64,000 bases of DNA from Ignavibacteriota bacterium (GTDB taxonomy: Bacteria; Bacteroidota; Ignavibacteria; Kapaibacteriales; UBA2268). The position numbers were made by a program, and so were the translations under genes. The stretch is from NCBI GenBank assembly GCA_020437395.1, contig JAGQWJ010000010.1, positions 1 through 64,000 of the forward strand, in the 5' to 3' direction. The notes below the pieces were generated by a model. It was not told the DNA's origin, made no database searches, and saw nothing but the letters and a program-made list of their open reading frames with translations. This document shows positions 8,002 to 18,600 of this stretch, one piece after another; the first letter of the stretch is position 1, and the number at the start of each line of letters is the position of its first letter.

Positions 8002-10283
8002 TATTTTATTGGGCTAATTTGGTCTCTGTTATTCCAACTCTTATTGTAATCGCGAGTTGTTATAATTCCGTCCATATTGAAATCTTCATTCAGATACTTA
8101 TTTATAATATTGAATGATTCCCAAGACTTATTGTAATCTTCGAATTTTATATCATCGATCCCATCACCTCCGAGCATTAACTCTTTTACAGTCAGGGCAG
8201 GATTCGGATAGTTACCCGCTGTCATACCAAACTTTACTCTTCCAGTTTCTGTGAATCCTATTGGTCTTGCAGAACCTCCCATCAACAGTAGTGGGTTTGA
8301 GAAGTCATATTCAATTGCATTGTCCGCTGGACCGACATATAAAGAATCTTTAGACATTATTGTTAAGTGCGAACGATGTCTTATTGCAATCCAATAATAT
8401 CCACCAGTTGTGTCTAAGTTATTAGTTGAAAGTCTAGATAATCTGACTGGTGAACTACCATCTTTATCTACAATCTTACCATCTTTTCTTAGGAAACAAG
8501 TTCTAAAATGTCTATTATCTGGATCAAATGCTTTATCTCTGAATTCTAATACAATCCAATCTACAACATCGGGCGGTAGTTCATCAACTACATGTAAGTT
8601 CTTATTTGGGTCCAAGTTGTAAGGATACATATCTGGCGGCGTTTTAGGCACTAAACCTTTGTCCACTAACTCCGTGCCCATCTCATTGCCTCTGTAAGGC
8701 CCCTCCATCAGCACTTTAGCTAGTAAATAGAGATAGTCCTCAGCAGATAGTCCAACAGCGTGGTCACCAAAATTATTCAATACTGCTTGAGCAGTTAGCC
8801 AAGCTCCGTCTTTTACTGGTACACTTGAGCTTTGATTGTTCTCCCAAACATTTGCAACTGAATTCCATCTTTGTAGAACTAATTGCTCAATTTTTACCAT
8901 CAAATCAGCTGGTGTTTCGTGGCTCTTTATATCGCCTTGATTGTCCACATCATGTTTCCATGAATAGCCCACATTCAATGCTTGAGCTGACGCCAAATCA
9001 TCTCCCTGAGAGTTTTCAGCAAAGAAAGCATAAGTTCTTTGTACTTTTTTATCACCTCTTCTCGGATTAATAGACCAACGGCGACCAGGTTTCACATCGA
9101 AAGTCAATGTCGATATACCATCAGGGTTAGAAGGATCGCTAAATGAGGCGAATGTAGTCCTGTTGTTAAATAAGTTGTAAGTGCCATCATAAGACAGGTT
9201 TGTTCTTCTGAATTTACCTTCTATTTCAGTGTCACCGTTAAATTCTGGGTCATTATTTGCTGTATAAGTAAGAGTATGTTCTGCTGTAATTTGGTCTGAG
9301 CCATCTACTTCATAAGCTTTTATATTGTCACCAACATATACTCTTTTATTAGCAGTTGCATCTTTACTCAAGATTATACCACCACCGTTCTCTACTATTA
9401 ACTCTTGTAATGGGTCAACTGATGTAGGTATTTCTCCTCCAGTTAACATTTGACCAGTACCTATGTACTGAACATCTACTCTGCCTTCGAATATTGGTTC
9501 ATTAGAAAGTGAACCACCGAAATTACGGACTATAGTAGAAGAGTCTGCCATTTTAAAATTAGCACCAGTTGAATTACGTAATTCACCAGATGTTAATCTT
9601 AATTCACGTGCTACTTGAAATCCATCAGGAGTATTACCTGTTTTGTTTACTACATCAGCGCCTGCTGAGTTATCCAACTCAAGATTAGTAAATCTTCCGC
9701 TACCAGAGATATTCTGAGCAGCATTACCTAACATCACATATTTACCATGTAATGAAGCAGGGTTGATAGTACCGTTATGTTCAGTTTCGTTTAGAGCATG
9801 GATTTCTATTCCAGTTAGATTTCTATTCCACTCGATTGGCATATTAGGGTCAGAATAGAAATAATTTCTTGTTTCTAATATAGTATTATCTGTACTTAAA
9901 ATTTTCTTTGCTTTGCCTTTAAGTAAGAAGTTATTGTAGCTTATCTGAGGTAAATATCTTATTTCATCTTCACTATCTACGATAACAGTTCCATCTATAG
10001 TTGATTGAGATATTCGAGTTAGAGGTCCAAATGCCTCAATTAGTCCTTGATTATTAATATCACCATCTGAGACCAAATTTGCAACTTTCTCTATTTCAAT
10101 TTCAGCATTTGCGGCATTATCTATTTTACCACCTGCTTTATTATCAAGAGTATTCGATCGAATAATAATCTTACCTTGATTATTTATTTTACCTGTACCA
10201 TTATTAATCAGTCCTTTCTGAGCAAGCGCAGAACTGAAAGGTACAGCTAAAGCAAATAAGATTATGTAGATTATTTTTTTCAT
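8001..10283 (-). CDS. Secreted beta-solenoid-like protein with dockerin-like EF-hand tail
   Basis: A 760-residue protein with signal peptide (ending SSALAQ). The N-terminal part repeats short strands such as INNGTGKINNQGKIII and INNQGLIEAFG, like the proteins at 10364 and 12647, suggesting a right-handed beta-solenoid. The C-terminus has no T9SS domain; it has two related calcium-loop units, DGIDDIKFEDYNKSWESF and NMDGIITTRDYNKSWNN, resembling type I dockerin/EF-hand repeats. Dockerins dock to cohesins, so this may attach to a partner scaffold. A strong terminator lies just upstream and leaves only 27 bases before the ATG, so the gene is probably read by leakage from the 726-residue gene. Stop overlaps the next start. 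Confidence 0.85.
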   Translation of the reverse strand: MKKIIYIILFALAVPFSSALAQKGLINNGTGKINNQGKIIIRSNTLDNKAGGKIDNAANAEIEIEKVANLVSDGDINNQGLIEAFGPLTRISQSTIDGTVIVDSEDEIRYLPQISYNNFLLKGKAKKILSTDNTILETRNYFYSDPNMPIEWNRNLTGIEIHALNETEHNGTINPASLHGKYVMLGNAAQNISGSGRFTNLELDNSAGADVVNKTGNTPDGFQVARELRLTSGELRNSTGANFKMADSSTIVRNFGGSLSNEPIFEGRVDVQYIGTGQMLTGGEIPTSVDPLQELIVENGGGIILSKDATANKRVYVGDNIKAYEVDGSDQITAEHTLTYTANNDPEFNGDTEIEGKFRRTNLSYDGTYNLFNNRTTFASFSDPSNPDGISTLTFDVKPGRRWSINPRRGDKKVQRTYAFFAENSQGDDLASAQALNVGYSWKHDVDNQGDIKSHETPADLMVKIEQLVLQRWNSVANVWENNQSSSVPVKDGAWLTAQAVLNNFGDHAVGLSAEDYLYLLAKVLMEGPYRGNEMGTELVDKGLVPKTPPDMYPYNLDPNKNLHVVDELPPDVVDWIVLEFRDKAFDPDNRHFRTCFLRKDGKIVDKDGSSPVRLSRLSTNNLDTTGGYYWIAIRHRSHLTIMSKDSLYVGPADNAIEYDFSNPLLLMGGSARPIGFTETGRVKFGMTAGNYPNPALTVKELMLGGDGIDDIKFEDYNKSWESFNIINKYLNEDFNMDGIITTRDYNKSWNNRDQISPIK

Positions 10284-10310
10284 TAATATCAGTTTATTTT
10301 AAAAAATTTA

Positions 10311-10354
10311 AAAAAAGATTTTGGAAGGTCTGATAGCCAGACCTTCCAAAAATC
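10311..10354 (-). terminator. Strong intrinsic terminator/attenuator behind the 726-residue surface-protein gene
   Basis: On the minus strand a long hairpin with GGAAGGTCTG pairing to CAGACCTTCC (10354-10317, loop GCTAT), extended by A/T pairs, is followed by a run of seven T. It lies ten bases after the stop of the upstream gene. The next gene starts at 10283, 27 bases further on, which leaves no space for a separate full promoter. It should therefore set the ratio between the first gene and the downstream ones. Confidence 0.85.
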
Positions 10355-10363
10355 TAAATTATA

Positions 10364-12544
10364 TTATTGTCCGATACCTAAAGTACCACCAACGTTAACA
10401 CAACCATCATTGATTAAGCTTTCAGAAGCAGTTAATTCAGCGCCGCCGAATACTACTAAACCATCGATATAATTGTTAGTATTTGTTACTTCTTCGTTTA
10501 CATAGTCAGGTAAGAAATTAGGAGCAGTAACATTTTCTACAATGATACGACCTGGATCTGTGATACCAGCTACAGGAACTGTACTAGTAGCAAATGCGCC
10601 TGGATACGTAGCATCATTACCTATCATCAATGTAGGAGTAGGGAATGTTGCATTTTGCTCTTGGATAGTTATCTTAGTTGCCATTGCACCTGGAGTTGCC
10701 TCTGGGATTGCATAACCATCATAAGGTCTTACGAAACCAGCCCAAACGTTGTGACGAATAACAACTTCTGCATCAGTTGGAGGCTCAGTGCCTTCATCCC
10801 AAGTTGCAGGATTTGACCATCTACCAGGATTAACTGAGTACCAGATTGCTGGACCAGCTCTTAGAATTAAATCATTATTTGCTAAGAATTCATCATCAGC
10901 AAGACCATCTACTGCAGCAGCAGTTGGTTTGAAACCTGGAAGTTTAACAGAACCTAAAGAGCCAGCACCAGAAGCAACTCTAGTATAAGTGTTACCAGTA
11001 GATACTTTCTCATCATTAGTAGCATCCCCCTCTCTAAATCTGATTTGAGTTTCGTTATAAGAACCATCCCATAAGTTATCTTCATCTACGTCAGATTGTT
11101 GGTAACCAGCTGTGATGTCAGCTACCCAAGTAGTGTAATCATAATCTAAATTGATATCTCTTTTGATGTCTCTAGTATTATCGTATTGAGCAGTTGTACC
11201 ATCTGGATTAACTATCATTGCAAAGTAGTTACCGCCAGCAGGTGCCGTTGTAAAGTTCACAATAGATGCATCGTTGTTGAATTTATAATCAACACCAGTC
11301 ACAACAGCGTGAGTTCTTCTGAATTCTCCAACAACTTCTTGGTTAGAAGAGTAAGTAACATTACCAGCAGTTCCGCTTGTCAAGTTAACCATACCACCAG
11401 TAGTATTTAACATGTCGAGATTATCACCTCCATTAACACTATTCATTGCAAATGAAGTAGCAATATTAATGTCGTTCTCTGTACCACCATTATTAGTAGG
11501 TGAAATATTACCATTGTCTTTCGAAATAATAAATGCACCATAAGGATTAGTAGATGCAGTTGTTACGATATTAGAAGCACCGTCTTGGTAATCGATAGTT
11601 GAACCTGCGTCATAAGTCATGTTAGTTCTAAGTTGGTCACCGTTTGTGAATCCACCATTTACATTGAAAGTAGAAAGGTTGTTAGCATTGAAAATAGCAT
11701 TTGCATCAGCTAAAGCTACTGTACCAGTTACAGTAGTAGCAGAAGCTACAGCACCATCTCCAAGAGCAAGAGTACCATCAGTAACTGTTACATTTGCGCC
11801 TAAAGCATTAGCTGCACCATTTACATTTACAGTACCATCACCTAAAACTGATAAATCACCAGCACCAGCATCTTGAGTTAAATCACCTGAAGCAGTTAAA
11901 ACTGCAGTAGCACCATTAACAGCAACACCACCTCCAGTTGTAGAACCATCAATACCAGTAGTACCATTAACTAAAGCGATACCAGCTGTTAAAGACTTAA
12001 GACCTGCATTTGTGAAATCTACATTATTATAACCACCACCGTTAGTAAGGTTTTCAGCAGCAATAGCTTGTGCACCTGTACCATCATAAGTGATTAGTGA
12101 AGTACCATATACTCTATCACCACCTGCAGTAGTGTAGTTACCGCCTATAAATACTTGACCTGCACCGAATTGTTTTGTTGCAGCATCAGCCATATCAAGG
12201 TCAGTATAATAACCAGGGAATATGTTTTGATTTCCAACTACGTTATCAGCATAGCTTACTAAACCAGGTACTCTTGCAGTAGCGGTAGCTAATGGAGTAG
12301 TACCATCAAATGAGTTATCTGTACCCATCATCTGGATAGTACCAGCATTAGTAATCTGAGCAGTATTAGCATTATTGTTAGTAAATTTACCGTTGTCGTT
12401 ATTAAATCTAATAACTCCACCAGCGACGTTGTTCACTTTCTTGCTATTTACTAAGTCTTGAGCATTAGAAGTGAACGAAAATAGAACAATCCCGGCAGCA
12501 AGTGCAGCCAGTCTTGAACCTTTTTTTGTAATGAATTTATTCAT
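10364..12544 (-). CDS. Major secreted surface protein with G8-like header (726 residues)
   Basis: I place the start at the ATG at 12544, not an in-frame TTG four codons earlier, because GGAGGG sits seven bases before this ATG. The signal peptide runs MNKFITKKGS to ...FSFTSNAQ. The body is very rich in Ala, Gly, Thr, Asn and Val, with strand repeats (VNNVAGGVIRFNN, ITNAGTIQMMG), and looks like a beta-solenoid. Residues ~565-590 hold the header WYSVNPGRWSNPATWD, found seven times in the neighbouring giant protein. There is no T9SS tail; the end is SLINDGCVNVGGTLGIGQ, close to that of the giant protein. The good ribosome site, less AT-rich coding sequence and following terminator suggest high expression; an S-layer-like or sheath role is conjecture. 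Confidence 0.85.
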   Translation of the reverse strand: MNKFITKKGSRLAALAAGIVLFSFTSNAQDLVNSKKVNNVAGGVIRFNNDNGKFTNNNANTAQITNAGTIQMMGTDNSFDGTTPLATATARVPGLVSYADNVVGNQNIFPGYYTDLDMADAATKQFGAGQVFIGGNYTTAGGDRVYGTSLITYDGTGAQAIAAENLTNGGGYNNVDFTNAGLKSLTAGIALVNGTTGIDGSTTGGGVAVNGATAVLTASGDLTQDAGAGDLSVLGDGTVNVNGAANALGANVTVTDGTLALGDGAVASATTVTGTVALADANAIFNANNLSTFNVNGGFTNGDQLRTNMTYDAGSTIDYQDGASNIVTTASTNPYGAFIISKDNGNISPTNNGGTENDINIATSFAMNSVNGGDNLDMLNTTGGMVNLTSGTAGNVTYSSNQEVVGEFRRTHAVVTGVDYKFNNDASIVNFTTAPAGGNYFAMIVNPDGTTAQYDNTRDIKRDINLDYDYTTWVADITAGYQQSDVDEDNLWDGSYNETQIRFREGDATNDEKVSTGNTYTRVASGAGSLGSVKLPGFKPTAAAVDGLADDEFLANNDLILRAGPAIWYSVNPGRWSNPATWDEGTEPPTDAEVVIRHNVWAGFVRPYDGYAIPEATPGAMATKITIQEQNATFPTPTLMIGNDATYPGAFATSTVPVAGITDPGRIIVENVTAPNFLPDYVNEEVTNTNNYIDGLVVFGGAELTASESLINDGCVNVGGTLGIGQ

Positions 12545-12548
12545 GATT

Positions 12549-12554
12549 CCCTCC
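12549..12554 (-). promoter_or_regulatory. Strong ribosome-binding site of the 726-residue protein
   Basis: GGAGGG on the minus strand, four bases before the ATG triplet's upstream flank (spacing about 4-7 depending on register). Most genes in this window lack such a site, so it both fixes the start and points to strong translation. Confidence 0.8.
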
Positions 12555-12624
12555 AAAGGAATAGTTAATAATTAAATGTATTTTAAATCTTAATACTAAT
12601 TTATTGTAATTCAATTTTTTTATC

Positions 12625-12644
12625 AATAAGTATTACTACTTAAA
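12625..12644 (-). promoter_or_regulatory. Candidate operator, second copy of the 20-base palindrome
   Basis: The + strand reads AATAAGTATTACTACTTAAA, matching 17 of 20 bases of the perfect palindrome at 26274-26293. It lies 80 bases upstream of the 726-residue gene's ATG; the other copy lies 81 bases upstream of the 432-residue gene's ATG. The inner core (AAGTA..ACTACTTAA) is preserved. It sits immediately after the stop codon of the giant gene. Binding by the response regulator at 26315-26974 is my inference. Confidence 0.5.
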
Positions 12645-12646
12645 TT

Positions 12647-15600
12647 CTATTGTCCAATTTCTATGATACCTTGATTAGTAATCTCAGCATCATTAATTAT
12701 GCTACCATTGACTTGAAGCGAATTAACACCTACAAGGTTATTTAAGTTAGCATCGTTTATAATCGTTAAGTCTCTTCTAATTAGCAATGGAGCACTTACA
12801 GTCTTGTCACCTGCATTGTTCAATATACAATACCCAAGCCCAGAAACTAAATTCACTGGTAAATCTGAAATAGTCTGTGCAGAACCATAGAACTCTACTA
12901 TACTATTAATATCTAGCGTATATGTTGCATAGTTGTTTACAGAAGTCAATAGATTATTCGTACCAGAAATGCTCAATTTAGCATTTGCGTCAATACTCAT
13001 AGTACCAGTTCCATCGGAAGTTGCCGTTTGCGTATTAATATCAGCAACACCTTGTTGAACACTCATATTCCCTTCCACAGCAAAAATGCTTTGGAAAGTA
13101 ACCGTATTATTAGAAACAGGACCAGAGTTATTTACAGCAATATTTTCTACATTAATAGGCAGTCCGTTACCAGTAACTTGGTTAGTCACCCCATTGTAAA
13201 TAAAGCTTGTTCTTAGTGGAGCAGTCGCAAAAGTTCTAACAACAGAAGCTTGAATATTACCAGTCGCGTTACCAAGAGCAGTAATACCATCAGGTGAGCC
13301 AACTCCAAGAGTTGATAGTTCACCCATAGTGAAATAGTCTCCAGTTATAATATTAGAACCAGTCAGCAAAGTACCAGTATTAGTAGAGCTTGTACCAAGA
13401 GCCACGCCACCAATAGCAACAGAGCCAGATACATCAAGAGTAATAACGTGATCATTGACACCTGCATTACCACCACCGACAACGACTGAGTCTTGTACTA
13501 AGTTCGGGTAAACACCTGTGGCAAATATTGGCCCAATATGACTTGAGTTTGCAGTCCATGAGTTAGGGTCAGTCCAATTACCAGTTTGACGGCTATAGAA
13601 TATTCTTCTGAATGCTATAAGCTCAGCCAAGGTCCAATCGCCAACCATATCTGCAGGGTTAAAAGTTGCAGGAGTTGAAAAAGTATTGTTTACTAAATCT
13701 ATACCATTATTATAAGTAGTCCAATTACCTGGCGTACCTTCGCCTGGCTCTGACCATTTACCAATTCGATCATAATCTGCCTCAGTACCACGTATATCTA
13801 AGTCATTATAATTGAATACAAATTGTCCTGTAATCGTAGTCGTTGCACTATTAATTTCCCAATATCTTGCAATATAATCGCTCGCATCAGAAGACACTTC
13901 ATTATGAGCACCGGCAGGGTTGGTGTTTGAACCAACATTAGTTTTCAAACAAATGTCACCATCAGCACCACTTGCATCTGTGCTCAAAGTAGCAGGAGCA
14001 TAGAGGTCATTGCCACCTTCCAAAGAACCCACTGGCCAAGTGTAAGTACCATTAGTAGTAACGGTTCTACAAAGCGAACCACCAGTTTTTGAAGTTCTTA
14101 TGTACCTTAGTGGCCCGTCGGAACCACCAGTTATAGCATTAGGATTGGAATTTGTAACACTTAAATTACCACCATTGCCCAATTCAAATATTTGTGGGTT
14201 AGTATTCGCACCAACTAATAAATTAACATTTCCAGTAACAGTCGCCGGTGTATTCAATATCCCAATACCAGCACCTGCACCTCTATCCATATTAAGATCG
14301 CAGAACGTAAGTGCTCCCGGTCCAGAAATTGTTTGATCAGTAGCTCCACTACCTTGCAGAGTCAAATCAGAACAAATAGGAGTACCGTTAATATCTTCAT
14401 TTAATACGAGTGGTTCAGTAGTGGATAAATTACCCTGCAAATTAAGATTATTGCCATCTGCAGAGTGTCTCAAATCACCATCAGTAATCACTAAATCGCC
14501 CGAAATAGTATAGTCATTGTCCCCAATGGCAACGGTATTGTCGCCAGGAGGTCCTGAATTATTTATAGTTAACGAAGCAATTGTAGTTGGGAACTCATTT
14601 CCAAATATTTGGTCTGTTGTCCCTGAGAAAATAAAGTTTATATCATTATCAATTGTTTTATTATCGAATCTCGCCCAACTCTTATTATCATCGGAATCAA
14701 TTCCAAATTCTGATTTATTGTCAATAGTACCACCTTGCAAGTCGAAAGTACTTGTTGGGTTACTACCAGTAACGTATTTACCAAGACCAATTTCAAATGT
14801 AGAATTATCTTTGATGGTAAGTGATTCAACTTGAGGAATAGTGTCTAACTCTATTTCATCGCTATCATCAATGATAACAATATCATCCAATTCAGTAGGA
14901 TCATTATTAGGATATATTCCGCCTGGAGGCAATAAAGTACCACCAATATCAAATGCCCACGAAGCGTTATCAGTCCAAGTACCATTAGAGTTAGAATAGA
15001 ATATTCTTTGTGGTTTCTCACCAATATAGAAGTTTCCAAAGTCTTCCCATAGAAGAGAAGTAGCAGAAAGCTCAACATCGGCATTACCTACGTTCCACTG
15101 CAAGTCTGTTTTTTGTCTTTGATACCAGATTGGGAAAGTAGCAGGTTGCAATGTCTCTCTTCTAATAACAGCTTTGGTTTCATCAATGGAAGCCAATTCG
15201 GAAGAAGGGAATTCGAATTTTGTATCGAATTTTCTTGTACCAAGATCAACAGTATTATCCCCTGCTGATATTTTCCAAAATCTTTCAATTCTCTTATTTG
15301 TGTCTAATCTATTTCCCCACATTGGTTCTTTTGGAACTGGCTCAAGAGCAATAGCGTCGAATCCACCGGCAACACCACCTGAACCATTGTCAGTAGTTAC
15401 AGTAACAGGAGTATAAATATCATTAAGGCCAATAGCGAATTGTTTAGAGTCAACACCAGCACCAAAATATCTTTGCATAGTACCATCAACGAAGCCAGTA
15501 CCTGTTCTATTTACCGTAGCACCATTAGCAATAATCACTTTTCTTGTGTCAGCTCTTACCTTAATCAAAGTTGTGTCGATAAGATTAAGCTCGTTTTCAA

Positions 15601-18600
15601 CGTACATGTGTGTATTAGCACCACCAGATGGCAGTAAATCGAAAGTAATATCACCACCAGTAACGTCTAAGTCATAGAACGACAAACCATCTGCATTTCC
15701 AACTCTGAAAGTTTTTGTATTCGGTCCAGCTACAAGGAAATTGCCAAGTAGTGGTTTCCAAAGCCCATTAGTATATTGAGAAAAATCACCATATAATCTG
15801 AAATCTCTGTTTCCAGATTCATAAATCCCATTATCAACAATAATAGAGTCTCTGACTTTAATAGGTTCGGAACCGATATTATTAGTAGTGAATACTGATT
15901 CTGTAGGGTCAGTTAAGTCAACCTTGACAGAAGCAAGAGTATCAGGGAAACCTTTTCCAGAAACCATACTAGCATTATCTGCTTTGAAAATATAGTTAGC
16001 TACCCCAAAAGATTTAGTATTAGTCTGTATTGCACCTTGAGTAGAGTTATCAGTAATACCACCAACATTACTAAACGCTAAGACACAGTCATCATCAATT
16101 TGGAATGAACTTGCTTTCAAACTACCAGTATTACCAAGAATATATAACTCACCAGGGTTTCCATTATATTTTTCTACAATCACAGCCCTTACAGGGTCAT
16201 GCAATATACCAGCAGGCATAGTAATACGTTTGTTGTCACCAATTCTGACAATATCTGAAGTCAGATTAGGGAAACGAGAGGCAGGTGCACCACCATAACC
16301 GTCAGTTGACCAACTACTAGCTAATCGCCAATTTGCATTTGCAATACTATAGAAAGTAATACCAGATGGTTCACCAACAACAACATCACCATAGAAATTT
16401 ATATCTTTTGTTCTGATTGAAGTCGTTGTTTTATTAATCGCATCCAATTCAGTCCAAGTTCCTGTACCTGGAGGACAAAGTCCAGGAGGTGCAGGACAAG
16501 CTGGATCATACATAAATTGCTCAAAGAAATTAGTATTTGCACTATTTCTTATGTCTGCTGGATTAAGGAAGTCTAACTTCAATTCATAAGTATTACCAGA
16601 CCCAAGAGCAAACCCATTAGTGTTGATATTCCAATATTTTTGGATATTAAGAGCTGTATTAATAATAGCAGGGTCTAAATCTGGATGATCTACTCCGTAA
16701 TGAGCTACTCCGATTAGTCCAGCAGTATTCCCATTATTTGCAGTTTTGATAAGTGCAGGTCTGTATGAGTCAATAGTATCTGAACCAACAACAAATAAAC
16801 GCTCGGTAGCATTGGCTGTGAAATGACGATAAAGTCTTCCATATACGTGACCTTTTCCATTTCTAATTATAGCAGGATTAGTACCACCAAGAGGGCTTAA
16901 CTCTACGAATTGTCCAAATTGATTTGCACTGCCGTCTATAAACGCATTATTACCAGCAGTAAACTCTAAGTTTCTATGAATTTGTAGATTAGAATTTCCT
17001 GAACCAGACAAAATTACTTTACCGCCAGTTTTATCAATAGTTAAATTGTGCAAACTCATACCAGGGGCGTCGTCATTGAAAATTGTTTGATCACCCGAAC
17101 CATTAAGAGTTAACAATCTGAAATCTGCAATATTACCGTTTGATGCATCGAATAGACCATAGTTCGTGATATTACCACCAACTGAAAGACTGTTTGTAGA
17201 TACATCATACTCAGCATCATTATCTATTTCTAAATCATTAGTAACTGTGATTGTAGCACCAGTTTGTTTGGCAGTAATTGTACTTCCAACAACATGTAAA
17301 TCATAAATAGGAGTACTACCAATAATTTTAATTTCAGAGCCTCCAACAGAAGAAGTCGAATCACCAATTTGAACTACCCCACCAGTAAAACCAGTACCAA
17401 CGGCAGAATTAACTTTATAATCTGCATTTGCACCAGGAATAGCATTAGCAATTATTATTCTACCTGAGGCCATATCTAATTGTGAGCCAGCATTGACATT
17501 AAGACCAATAAGACCAATATCTGTTGCACCTTTATCTAGTACTTTAAGTTCTGAGTTATTCTCAATATTCAGTCGAACTGTTGCCCCCAGAAAATCTCCA
17601 TCAAAAGCACCAGCAACAGTCATTTTCCCACCATCTAAGTGGACTAAAGTATTATCTTGATAAATGAAGTTCTCGTCAATAGCATTACCAACTACAAATT
17701 CGCCACCAAATATTTCTATCGTATTGTCAACATCAGTATTAACTGTTTCATTGGATATTAACCGTCCATCAGTAACTACGATACCCGTGAATTGCTCCAT
17801 ATTCATTCCGATACCGTCATTACCAGCTACGAAATCGTAGTTGTTGTAATGTTTCAGAATACCCGATTTTAGATTGAATCCATAGTCAACAAAAGATGAT
17901 GAAGCAGCACCAAGAGTTGCAGAGTTTATAAACAAAGTATCACTCAAACCACCATCTTTGTTTAGGTTTACTTCTGATAATCCGAGCCAATCACCGCTAC
18001 CTTCTAAATAACTATCGTTAGGACCGTTGAAATTTAGAACAACAAAATCATTATTACTATTGTGTAAGTCTATTCCAGCAGTGTTAGCAGAGGTACCATT
18101 GTTTACCAATCTTTCGTAAATAGATAAAGTATCTACTTTACCTACTTGTGTAGCTGATTGAATTCGGCCATCCGTATCAAGGAATAAGGATCTTTGAATT
18201 GTCATGTGCTTATCAAGAGGTGAAGCCGCAAAGTTAAGAATACCTCTTCCGGCAGTCGAAACTCCGCCAAAAGTACCACCAATTGTAATTGTATCTACTG
18301 TTACAGTATCAACATTGAATGTTATCGTATGTCCATCAATAAATACAGTATCACTTTGTGAAAGTTCACCAGGCGAATATGAAGACGGAGGACCAGAATG
18401 ATTAACATTTGACCAATTAAGAGGTATATCCCAATTACCAGTAATACGAGAATAATAATTCCTACCTTTAAAGTAAGTGCTAGACTCCCCTGCTGTCCAA
18501 TCACCTTCAAAGTAAAGTGTGTTAGTAGCTTTTATAGTATCTGGGTAAGCTGAAGGCGTTGGTCCTAAGTTTACTTCCCATTCATTAGTAGGTCTGTAAA

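Noticed and set aside
12545-12556. Upstream in-frame TTG as start of the 726-residue protein
   Set aside because: That TTG lies directly before and overlaps the GGAGGG ribosome site which serves the ATG at 12544; the ATG also gives a normal signal peptide.
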